In this document: one piece after another, positions 36,997 to 45,441 of the stretch
How the letters are laid out: every line of letters begins with the position of its first letter
How positions within the stretch are numbered: position 1 is the stretch's first letter
The notes under the pieces: model-generated
What the model saw: only the letters and a program-made list of their open reading frames with translations
Told to the model about the DNA's origin: nothing
The model's database searches: none
NCBI GenBank assembly: GCA_038225855.1
Contig: JBBRQU010000013.1
Location: 1 to 64,000, forward strand
DNA: 64,000 nucleotides
Source: CAHJXF01 sp038225855
GTDB taxonomy: Bacteria; Pseudomonadota; Gammaproteobacteria; Burkholderiales; Burkholderiaceae_D
Reading direction: 5' to 3'
Program-made: the position numbers and the translations under genes

Positions 36997-38322
36997 ATGT
37001 CCGCCATTCGCCATTCCGCCATCGTGTTGTCTTCCATCGTCGCCATCGGTCTGTCGGCCTGCGGGGAGACCGCCAGCCTCTCGGTCAAAGACGGCATCGG
37101 CGCGTCGCCCAAGCTGCCCGAGCCCAATCACACGCTGATACCGACGATCAACGTCGCGAAAGCCGTCGGATGGCCGGATGGCACGAAACCCACAGGCGCG
37201 CACGGCACGACCGTCAATGCCTTCGCATCGAAGCTCGATCATCCGCGCTGGCTCTATGTGCTGCCGAATGGCGATGTGCTGGTTGCCGAGACCAATGCGC
37301 CACCCAAACCCGACGACGGCAAGGGCATACGCGGCTGGCTGCAGAAGCTCTTCATGAAGAAGGCGGGCGCGGTCACGCCTAGCGCGAATCGCATTACGCT
37401 CTTGCGCGATGCCAACGGCGACGGCATTGCCGAGATGCGCACGGTGTTTCTCGAGAACCTGCATTCGCCGTTCGGCATGGTGCTCGTCGGCAACGATCTC
37501 TATGTCGCGGACACGGACGCGGTGCTGCGCTTTGCCTACGCACCCGGCGTGACGCACATCGACGGTTCGGGACAGAAGGTGACCGACCTGCCCGCAGGAA
37601 CGATCAATCATCATTGGACCAAGAACATCATCGCGAGCGCCGACGGCTCCAAGCTCTATGTCACGGTCGGCTCGAACAGCAACGTCGGCGACAACGGCAT
37701 CGCGGCCGAGGCCGGACGCGCGGCAATCTGGGAAGTCGATGCGAAGACCGGCCAGCATCGCGAGTTCGCAACCGGCCTTCGCAATCCCAACGGCATGGCG
37801 TGGGAGCCGACCACGCACGCGCTGTGGACGGTGGTGAACGAGCGCGACGAAATCGGTAGCGACCTCGTACCCGATTACATGACGTCAGTGCAGGACGGCG
37901 CTTTCTACGGTTGGCCCTACAGTTACTACGGCGCGCACGTCGATGAGCGCATCAAGCCGCAGCGCCCGGATCTGGTCGCAAAGGCGATCGTGCCCGACTA
38001 CGCGCTCGGCCCGCACACTGCATCGCTCGGGCTCACGTATTCGCAGAACGGCTCGACGCTGCCGGCGAATTTCTCGAGTGGCATGTTCATCGGCCAGCAC
38101 GGCTCGTGGAATCGCAAGCCGCACAGCGGCTACAAGGTGATCTACGTGCCTTTCGCGGACGGTCGTCCGTCGGGCGGTCCGGTCGATGTGTTGACGGGCT
38201 TTTTGTCCGCTGATGGCGAAGCGTATGGGCGGCCGGTCGGCGTGGTGTTCGACAAGCCGGGGGATTTGCTCGTCGCTGACGATGTAGGCAATGTGGTGTG
38301 GCGGGTTGCGGGAGCGCATTGA
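36997..38322 (+). CDS. PQQ-type sorbosone dehydrogenase family lipoprotein
   Basis: A 441-residue beta-propeller oxidoreductase. The N-terminus MSAIRHSAIVLSSIVAIGLS runs into a lipobox LSAC near residue 22, so it is probably periplasmic and lipid-anchored. The blades carry DHPRWLYVLPNGDVLVAETN, TVGSNSNVGDNG and a C-terminal GDLLVADDVGNVVWRV. This matches soluble-glucose/L-sorbosone dehydrogenase-like proteins that oxidise sugars or aldoses with PQQ. An earlier in-frame ATG lies at 36925, but the signal sequence supports 36997. No PQQ synthesis genes are in the window. Confidence 0.87.
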   Translation: MSAIRHSAIVLSSIVAIGLSACGETASLSVKDGIGASPKLPEPNHTLIPTINVAKAVGWPDGTKPTGAHGTTVNAFASKLDHPRWLYVLPNGDVLVAETNAPPKPDDGKGIRGWLQKLFMKKAGAVTPSANRITLLRDANGDGIAEMRTVFLENLHSPFGMVLVGNDLYVADTDAVLRFAYAPGVTHIDGSGQKVTDLPAGTINHHWTKNIIASADGSKLYVTVGSNSNVGDNGIAAEAGRAAIWEVDAKTGQHREFATGLRNPNGMAWEPTTHALWTVVNERDEIGSDLVPDYMTSVQDGAFYGWPYSYYGAHVDERIKPQRPDLVAKAIVPDYALGPHTASLGLTYSQNGSTLPANFSSGMFIGQHGSWNRKPHSGYKVIYVPFADGRPSGGPVDVLTGFLSADGEAYGRPVGVVFDKPGDLLVADDVGNVVWRVAGAH

Positions 38323-38431
38323 CTGGCGCACTCCGGACGTTTCGTGCAAACGAGTATGTTCTTTACATTGCCGCAAGTCTTGTCTAGCCTCGTCGGTTCG
38401 CTCGGAGCAGGCGAATCTGGGGAGGCGATGC

Positions 38432-41400
38432 ATGGCAACGCCGGACAAGGTATTCAAGCAGACGTGCGCCTGGTACAAGGCGTCGATCACGCGCGTGATC
38501 GACGCAAACGTGGCCGCAGCGACGCTCCCCGCCGCGAAGCGCTCGCAGGTCGAACAACTGCTCTGGCAAGCCATCGGCTTTCTTCCCGCCGCTCCGCCGC
38601 CCGCCGAGCCCGATCTCGCAGCTTTCCGACCCACGGGCGCCAACGCCGCGTCACTGGCGCGCGCCGCTGAGGCCATCGCCGAAGCGCTGGCCGCGCTCGG
38701 CTACATCAAGCAAGGCGTCGAGGCCGCTGGCAACCCGGCTGCGGCGCTGGCGTTGATCGGCCCGGTGATGCGGCAGATCGATGCCTTCACTTCCGATCAG
38801 GCAGGCAGCCGTTACCCTAGCGCATTCGCGATCGGCAAGATGCTGTTGGTGCTGAGCGGCGATGCAGAGGGCGACCCGCCCGCCGGTCACGAGGCCGACC
38901 GGATCGCGGCGCTGCTCGGCGCGGCTTCCCCCGCTGAAGTCGCGGATGCCCAGGCCGCGATGGGGATGGTGAGCCTACTGGTGGGCTGCATGATCGATCG
39001 CTCGTTCACCGCGCCGAGCTCGGCGTCCTCGACCGACTGGCAGCCGCAAGGGCTGCCCAACTTTGTCAATCCGCTCGCGCTCGCGTTCGCCGGACCGGGC
39101 GGCGTGGGCGGCATCGGCGGCAAGCTCGAGATCGACGAGCCGTCGAACGCGCTCAAGGCGGCACTGCGGCTCGCGTTCAATCAACCGAAGACTATCGGCG
39201 GAACCGACTTCACTCTCGGACTGACCGCATCGGCCGGTGTCAACGTTCTCCTGCCGATCGCATTGCCCGCCGCGACCAAGGTCAGCGGCGCTTACGAACT
39301 CGGCATCGAGCTCAAGCGTTCCAGCGCCGCGGGCGCTCTCGTGATCGGCAGCGATGCTTCGAGCGCCAAGCTTTCGATCGGCGAGCTCGGCATCGCATTG
39401 AAGCTCAACAAGGACGGGCCTGCGCTCCAGTTCTTCGCGCGCAATGCCAAGGCGACCATCAAGCCCGACGATCTCTTCCTGAAGCTGATGCTCGGCGACG
39501 GCATCACGCTGGGCTTCGATGTCGCGGCGCAGGCCGATCGCGCGGGAAAATTGCGACTCGTCAACGGCACCGGCCTGCATGTGAGCCTGCCCGCGCCGAC
39601 CTTGCCCACCGGACCGTTCAAACTGCAGCTGATCAACCTCGGGCTCGATCCGGTGGATGGCAAGTTCAGCCATTTGAAGGCTGAGCTGTCGGCATCGTTC
39701 GGCGTCGAGCTCGGGCCCTTCCAGGCCTCGGTCGATCGGCTCGGCATCCTGCTGGATCTGGACATCGCCAACAACGCGGCGCCGTTCAAGTTCGCGTTCA
39801 AGATGCCGAACGGCATCGGCCTCGCGCTCGACGCCGGCATCGTCAAGGGCGGCGGCTATCTCGCGGTGGATGCGAACGGCTACGCGGGCGTACTTGAGTT
39901 GAAGATGCTCGCGGTCGGCGTCAAGGCGATCGCGATTCTCAACACGCATTCGGAAGCCGGCTTCTCGCTGTTGCTGTTGATCTTCGGCCAGTTCCCACCG
40001 ATCCAGTTGTCGTTTGGTTTCACCCTGACGGGCGTGGGCGGCCTGATCGGCGTGCAGCACACGGCGAGCCCGACCGCACTTTCGCTTGGCATAGGCAACG
40101 GCTCTCTCGATGCCGTGCTGTTTCCCGACAATCCGGTCGCGAACGCGCCACAGATCATCAACACGCTGCGCACGCTGTTCCCGGTCAAGCGCGGCGGCTT
40201 TATCATCGGGCCGATGCTCGAACTCGGCTGGGGTTCGCCGAGCCTGGTCACGGTGCGATTGGGTCTTCTCATCGAAGCCGGTCAGTTGACGCTGCTCGGT
40301 CAGGCGATCGTGCAGTTGCCGCCGCTGGTTACGGCCGATCTCGCGCTGCTTTATCTGCGCCTCGACTTCGTCGGCTCGGTGGTGTTCGATCCCTTGCGCA
40401 TCGCGTTCGACGCCAAGCTCGTGCACTCGCGCGTGGCTTTCATCACGATCACCGGACAGTTCGCGTTTCGCGCGCAGTTCGGCAATCAGCCGACCTTCCT
40501 CATCAGCGCGGGCGGCTTTCATCCGAGCTTCAGGGAAATTCCGTCGGACATTCCGGTTCCCTTCGACCGCGTCGGCGCGAGCTTCGATATCGGCTTCGTC
40601 GGCGTCTCGTACAAGGGTTATTTCGCGATCACGTCGGCCACCATCCAGGCCGGCGCCGAAGTGCGCATGTGGGCCGATATCGGCATCGCGAGCATCGAGG
40701 GCGGATACGGCTTCGATGCGATCTGCTACCTCGTGCCGAAGTTCTATTTCGAGATCGATCTGTACGCCTATCTGGCGGTGCATGTGTTCGGGCACGACTT
40801 CGCCGCGATCCATCTCGACGGCAAGCTGGCGGGGCCGGGACGCTGGCACATCGCCGGCAATGCGACGGTCGAAACGCCGTGGCCGCTGCCCGACTTCTCG
40901 CTGCACATCGATCAGGCATGGGGCAGCGATCGCGCTACGCCGCAGATCACGGTCAACGTCGCCGAAGCGCTCGTGAAGGAGATCAACAAGACCGGCAACT
41001 GGAGCGCCCAGTTGCCTCGCGGCGGCGAGAGCTATCTGAGCCTGGCCGAGATCAAGGACATCGCGTCCGACGCCGATGTGCTCGCACATCCACTCGGCAC
41101 GCTGGTGTTCCAGCAGAAGCTGGTGCCGTTCGATTTGCGAATGGACAAGGCAAGCGGCAGCGCGATCGATGGCGCCAATGAATTCGGCGGAGCCGCGTTG
41201 AAGCTCTCGCAGGAGGTTGACGGCGAGCCGGCGTCCGTACCGAGACTCCCCCCGGCCTCGACCCGCAGCGACTTCTTCGCGGCCGCGCAGTTTCTCGAGA
41301 TGTCGCAGGACGACCGGCTCGCCAAGCCCTCGTTCGAGTCCTTCACCGCCGGCTATGAGGTCGGCAACGATCAATACGAGTTGGGTGAAGTCTTCGCGGA

Positions 41401-41749
41401 AGTGCTCAACTACGAAGAGGCCGACCTCGGCGCCGAGCGCGCCGTGAAGAAAAAGAAAGGGCGCGTCGGGCTTGGTCTTTACGTCGAGGCCATGCACGGG
41501 CCGATGCTCGCTTTCGGGTCGGCCGGCCGGTCGACTCTGCGCGATCGCGCGTTGGCGCAACCTGCGCAATCGACGGCTTTGCGCATCAATCCGCCGCCGG
41601 TCGCGGTTGCCGACAAGTCGACGCTTGCAGTCGCCGCCGGCGGTCAGATCTATTCGAGCGTGTGGAAGGCCGATCAGGCGCGCACTGCCAACACGAGCGT
41701 CGCGGTCGCCAGCCTGCACATCGCTGAACTTGCGGAGCTGGCCGCATGA
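38432..41749 (+). CDS. Large DUF6603-like protein of unknown function (first gene of the giant operon)
   Basis: A 1105-residue protein. Residues 1-190 are helical and Ala-rich, without signal peptide or membrane helix. From about residue 200 to 830 it is an unbroken series of amphipathic beta strands with Gly turns. Two blocks resemble what I remember of DUF6603 proteins: TGVGGLIGVQHTASPTALSL with LDAVLFPDNPVANAPQIINT at about 530-585, and SIEGGYGFDAICYLVPKFYF at about 750-775. The last 270 residues include KKKKGRVGLGLYVEAMHG. The repeating strand pattern is like AsmA/VPS13 lipid grooves, but that is speculation. The start follows GGGGAGG by six bases. No catalytic motif is seen. Confidence 0.8.
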   Translation: MATPDKVFKQTCAWYKASITRVIDANVAAATLPAAKRSQVEQLLWQAIGFLPAAPPPAEPDLAAFRPTGANAASLARAAEAIAEALAALGYIKQGVEAAGNPAAALALIGPVMRQIDAFTSDQAGSRYPSAFAIGKMLLVLSGDAEGDPPAGHEADRIAALLGAASPAEVADAQAAMGMVSLLVGCMIDRSFTAPSSASSTDWQPQGLPNFVNPLALAFAGPGGVGGIGGKLEIDEPSNALKAALRLAFNQPKTIGGTDFTLGLTASAGVNVLLPIALPAATKVSGAYELGIELKRSSAAGALVIGSDASSAKLSIGELGIALKLNKDGPALQFFARNAKATIKPDDLFLKLMLGDGITLGFDVAAQADRAGKLRLVNGTGLHVSLPAPTLPTGPFKLQLINLGLDPVDGKFSHLKAELSASFGVELGPFQASVDRLGILLDLDIANNAAPFKFAFKMPNGIGLALDAGIVKGGGYLAVDANGYAGVLELKMLAVGVKAIAILNTHSEAGFSLLLLIFGQFPPIQLSFGFTLTGVGGLIGVQHTASPTALSLGIGNGSLDAVLFPDNPVANAPQIINTLRTLFPVKRGGFIIGPMLELGWGSPSLVTVRLGLLIEAGQLTLLGQAIVQLPPLVTADLALLYLRLDFVGSVVFDPLRIAFDAKLVHSRVAFITITGQFAFRAQFGNQPTFLISAGGFHPSFREIPSDIPVPFDRVGASFDIGFVGVSYKGYFAITSATIQAGAEVRMWADIGIASIEGGYGFDAICYLVPKFYFEIDLYAYLAVHVFGHDFAAIHLDGKLAGPGRWHIAGNATVETPWPLPDFSLHIDQAWGSDRATPQITVNVAEALVKEINKTGNWSAQLPRGGESYLSLAEIKDIASDADVLAHPLGTLVFQQKLVPFDLRMDKASGSAIDGANEFGGAALKLSQEVDGEPASVPRLPPASTRSDFFAAAQFLEMSQDDRLAKPSFESFTAGYEVGNDQYELGEVFAEVLNYEEADLGAERAVKKKKGRVGLGLYVEAMHGPMLAFGSAGRSTLRDRALAQPAQSTALRINPPPVAVADKSTLAVAAGGQIYSSVWKADQARTANTSVAVASLHIAELAELAA

Positions 41750-41853
41750 AGCGAAGGACGAGGGCCCCCTTCAGGGGATCGGCCCGCGTAATGCGGCCGT
41801 ACCAGCGACGCGGCGCGGCCTCGAATCGCACGATAGATACGGAGCTGGCATGA
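41746..41853 (+). CDS. Possible 35-residue basic small protein between two giant genes
   Basis: The ATG overlaps the upstream stop (ATGA at 41746-41749) and the TGA overlaps the downstream start (ATGA at 41850-41853). The frame fills the entire gap between the two large genes. It begins MKRRTRAPFRGSARVM and is rich in Arg, with about 9 Arg of 35 residues. No ribosome-binding site of its own is evident beyond coupling, and I know no homologue. It could equally be a spacer that happens to be open; high-GC DNA makes short open frames common. Confidence 0.4.
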   Translation: MKRRTRAPFRGSARVMRPYQRRGAASNRTIDTELA

Positions 41854-44800
41854 CGATCCCCTATCGCTTCGCGCCGTGGGCACGACGCGGACTGGCGCGC
41901 GCGCATGCCAACCCCGACGCCGCCAACGCACCGCTCGCAACCCGCCCGCGCATCAACGTGGGCCTCACGCTGCAAGCCAAACGAGACGGCGTCGCAACCA
42001 CCGTGGTGTCGGGCACCGTCAACCTTGCGCTCTACGGACCGGCCGACGTGATCGGCATCGATCAGCGTCTGATCGTTCGCACCGATCCCAAACCCGACGT
42101 CACGAATTTCGAACCCAACTATCTGGCGATCGTCGATTTCGATCCGCCTGATTTCCCGTGGCTGCTGACGTCCGCGCGCGCCAACGACACGCAGCATCTG
42201 CGACCTTGGCTGGTGCTGGTCGTGGTCGAGCGCGCTCAGGTCGCGCCGCCGTCGCTCGTCGCGGGTCGGCCTCTGCCTTCGATCAAGTTGACGAGCGCGC
42301 AGGTCAAGAGCGAGTTACCCGATCTGGGCGAGTCGTGGCTGTGGGCGCACACGCAGGCGATATCGGAAATCGTGGCCGACAGCGCAGTTGTCGCCGACAC
42401 GTCCGAGCAAAGAAAGCGACTGATCCAGGACCATCACGACCAGCTCTCACGCGAGATGAACGCCTCGCCGGCGCGCAACATTTCGCGGTTGATCTGTCCG
42501 CGCCGTCTCGAGCCGCAAAAGCGCTACGTTGCGTGCGTGGTTCCCGCCACCGATGGCGGTCGCCTGCGCGGGCTCCACCAACCGTTTGCCGGCGACAAGC
42601 TCGGTCCCGCATGGACACGCGCGCAGGTGGACGATCTGGAACTGCCTGTCTATTACCACTGGGAATTTTCGACCAGCCCCGAAGGCGACATCGAGTCCCT
42701 GGCGCGCCTTATACGCACGCCGCAAAAATACGCCGGCGACGCGGACCTCATCGGGCAGCTCGAACACATCGGCCAGCAAGTCGTCACCGTCGATGGCGAT
42801 CATCTGCTCTACGACGGAAAAATCGCGGGCCGTACCGTGTTCGAAGGCGCGATGGTTTCGCTCAACTTCAGACCCGAACCCGAAGACGAGTTCAGAGACA
42901 AGCTCGTGACTATTCTCAACAGCGGACACGATACCGGCCCGCAAGGCGCACCTGCAGCCGACAAGGTTCCCACGCTCTCGCCGCCCATCTATGGAGAGCA
43001 TGCGGCCAAGCGCCACGTCGTCGATGGCAGTCGCATGAAGAGCGATTGGCTCAACGGTTTGAATCTGCAGCCCCGCTATCGCCTCGCGGCCGGATGGGGC
43101 GCCGAAGTCGTCCGGCAAAATCAGGACGAGTTCATGCAAGCCGCGTGGGAACAGGTCGGCGAGGTGCTCGCGGCCGAGCGCGCGTTGTCGCTCGCGCGCC
43201 TGTCGCACGATGTCTTGAAACGCATCCAAGCGCGCCATCTCGACCGGCTGTCGCCCGAGCGTCTGCTCGCGGTGATGGCGCCATCGCGCGCACGCATCAA
43301 GCTCGCGCCCGATGAGAGTCTCTACGGCCGCATGGCCGGCGCCACCTTGCCGCAGGAATTGTTCGATGGCGCGATGCGCAGACTGACCAGCGCGCGGCGA
43401 CCGACATTCCGGATGGCCCAATGGCGCGAGCGCAATCTCGCTGCGCTCGCGCGTCCGTCGATCACGCTGCAGATGAACGCTCTGGTCGCGACCTTCGCCA
43501 ATGCATCGAAGAACCTCGACGCGATCGATCCGAATCGCTTCGTCCCCGACGGCTTGACGGGGAGCCGCTCATACGATGCCGTGCCGCTGCCGGCGAATCT
43601 CGCGACGCTGGTCGATCTGAAGTTGCATATCGGCCTGGACGTCACGATGACGGGTGCGCAGCTCAAGGCGATTCAGCAACAGAACGTGGCGCTTCGCAAG
43701 GAGGCGCTGGCGACGAAGAAGACGCCGCCCGCCATGGGCGACGTGTGGCACGAGGGTCTTCTGACCGAGACGCATGCGCGGCGTTTCGCCGAGCTTCAAA
43801 GCCTGTCCTCGCAACCGCTCGAAGGCGACATCGCTCGCCTGATTCAACAAAGCAGCAAGCGCGGCACCGAGGGCGTGCTGCTGTCGGTACAGGACGGCAA
43901 GGTCACGAGTCAGGCGCTGCGCATCGATGCCCGCAGCGGCGCGTTGAAGGCGTATGGCTCGGCCCTCACCGCGACGCGCGGCGGTCGCGCGGTCAAGGGC
44001 GCGCGGCTCGCCGCGAGCACGATTGCAGCAGTGCCGCGTGGCGCGCTCAAGCTCTACGGCAACACCGCCGTGTTCACCAGCCTGCCGCCATCGACCCTCG
44101 GGCAAGGCGGCGAGGCCGTCCACATCGGACTGGCCGGTCCCGGCGATTTTTCGATCGTCAAGGATCGGGTCGGAGGCGATGGCGTTTTGACCATCACAAT
44201 GCCGCCCGCGTTGAAGGATCGCGCGACGCTGGGCCGTTATTCCGACGCATTCAGGAACTACCGGGATATGGTCGCGCCGCCTGCGGCTTCGGTGATCACG
44301 CTGACCGCAGTCGACTTCGCGACCGCGGCCGCAGCAGCCGCGCTGCGCTCGCGCGCCGATCCCGCGCAGACCGTGCCGGCGCGTCTGGCCAGCATGCTGA
44401 CGCTCGGCGGACAGAGCCTTCCGTGGACCGGCGGCGCGTTGTCGAACGCCTTCATCGGCACGCGTCTGGACCCGAAATCGATCGTGTCCCAGCGCTACAG
44501 CATCCCGCGCACCTTCGATCGCGTGATGGCGTATCCGCATCTGCTGACCCCCTTGTCGCGCAAGCTCGAGAAGCTGGCTCCCGAAGTGTTTCTGCCCGGC
44601 GTTGGTGTGCTCCCCAACAACTTCATCATGGCCTTGCAAACCAATCCCCGCTTCATCGAAGCGCTGATGCTCGGCGCCAATCACGAGATGGGTCGCGAGC
44701 TGCTGTGGCAGGGCTTTCCGACAGACCAGCGCGGCACGCCCTTCCAGCATTTCTGGCAGCGGCTCGATCCCAAGGTCGACATCGAGCAGATCGATCATTG

Positions 44801-45389
44801 GAACGACCGGCCTCTGGGCGCACAACGCGAGGAAGACTCGATGCTGGTGCTGTTGGTACGCGGGCAATTGCTCGAGCGTTTTCCAACGCTTTCGGTCTAT
44901 GCGTATCCGTTCGAACCCCTCAATCGCGCCGACACGAGACCGGGCGCCACTGCCCCCCACAAGGACGGCGTGGATCCCGAAATGATCCCTTCGAAAATGA
45001 TCTTTCCGGTCCTGCGCGGTCACCTCAACCAGGACATCAGCTACATCGGTTTCCCGATCGATCCGAACCCCGAAAATATCGTGAACTACTTCTTCATCAT
45101 CGAAGAGCACATGACCGAGCCGCGCTTCGGTTTCGATGAGCCCGATCCCGATCCCCAGCACGTCGACGAGGGAAACCCCCATGGGTGGCTCGACATCGAC
45201 TGGAAGGAAGTCGACGTCAGGGGCGGCAAGTATTTCGGAAGCGGGCAACTCAAGCTGGCCTCGCCTGCGACGGGCGATCGCTGGATCGATCCGCATGCGG
45301 CGACCGTCGCCGATGCCCTGCTGCAACGGCCCTTTCGCGGCTACTGGAAGGGCGAGCAATTGAAGATGCCGAAGCCACCGCCGAAATAG
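41850..45389 (+). CDS. Giant operon protein 2, unknown function (1179 residues)
   Basis: Starts MTIPYRFAPWARRGLARAHA, without a signal peptide or membrane span; GGAG lies five bases upstream. Visible parts are an N-terminal strand-rich region (NLALYGPADVIGIDQRLIVR, then FPWLLTSARANDTQHLRPWL), a long helical middle, and a conserved-looking C-terminal block. That block has NHEMGRELLWQGFPTDQRGT at about residue 943 and VRGQLLERFPTLSVYAYPF at about 1002. I recall similar C-terminal blocks in hypothetical proteins of other bacteria, but know no function. No nuclease, ATPase or protease signature is present. Base composition resembles its neighbours. Confidence 0.8.
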   Translation: MTIPYRFAPWARRGLARAHANPDAANAPLATRPRINVGLTLQAKRDGVATTVVSGTVNLALYGPADVIGIDQRLIVRTDPKPDVTNFEPNYLAIVDFDPPDFPWLLTSARANDTQHLRPWLVLVVVERAQVAPPSLVAGRPLPSIKLTSAQVKSELPDLGESWLWAHTQAISEIVADSAVVADTSEQRKRLIQDHHDQLSREMNASPARNISRLICPRRLEPQKRYVACVVPATDGGRLRGLHQPFAGDKLGPAWTRAQVDDLELPVYYHWEFSTSPEGDIESLARLIRTPQKYAGDADLIGQLEHIGQQVVTVDGDHLLYDGKIAGRTVFEGAMVSLNFRPEPEDEFRDKLVTILNSGHDTGPQGAPAADKVPTLSPPIYGEHAAKRHVVDGSRMKSDWLNGLNLQPRYRLAAGWGAEVVRQNQDEFMQAAWEQVGEVLAAERALSLARLSHDVLKRIQARHLDRLSPERLLAVMAPSRARIKLAPDESLYGRMAGATLPQELFDGAMRRLTSARRPTFRMAQWRERNLAALARPSITLQMNALVATFANASKNLDAIDPNRFVPDGLTGSRSYDAVPLPANLATLVDLKLHIGLDVTMTGAQLKAIQQQNVALRKEALATKKTPPAMGDVWHEGLLTETHARRFAELQSLSSQPLEGDIARLIQQSSKRGTEGVLLSVQDGKVTSQALRIDARSGALKAYGSALTATRGGRAVKGARLAASTIAAVPRGALKLYGNTAVFTSLPPSTLGQGGEAVHIGLAGPGDFSIVKDRVGGDGVLTITMPPALKDRATLGRYSDAFRNYRDMVAPPAASVITLTAVDFATAAAAAALRSRADPAQTVPARLASMLTLGGQSLPWTGGALSNAFIGTRLDPKSIVSQRYSIPRTFDRVMAYPHLLTPLSRKLEKLAPEVFLPGVGVLPNNFIMALQTNPRFIEALMLGANHEMGRELLWQGFPTDQRGTPFQHFWQRLDPKVDIEQIDHWNDRPLGAQREEDSMLVLLVRGQLLERFPTLSVYAYPFEPLNRADTRPGATAPHKDGVDPEMIPSKMIFPVLRGHLNQDISYIGFPIDPNPENIVNYFFIIEEHMTEPRFGFDEPDPDPQHVDEGNPHGWLDIDWKEVDVRGGKYFGSGQLKLASPATGDRWIDPHAATVADALLQRPFRGYWKGEQLKMPKPPPK

Positions 45390-45441
45390 TCAGCGCTTCC
45401 AACCAGCACGACCAGCGCACGAACCAACCAGGACGCGAGCC

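Noticed and set aside
38975..41719. Very long open frame (about 900 codons) antisense to the DUF6603-like gene
   Set aside because: High-GC genes often leave the complementary frame open. The translation is Arg/Glu/Asp-rich with no motif, while the plus-strand gene has a good ribosome-binding site and family resemblance.
41472..41849. Longer start for giant protein 2 inside gene 1
   Set aside because: The upstream frame is an Arg-rich shadow of gene 1. The ATG at 41850 has a ribosome-binding site.
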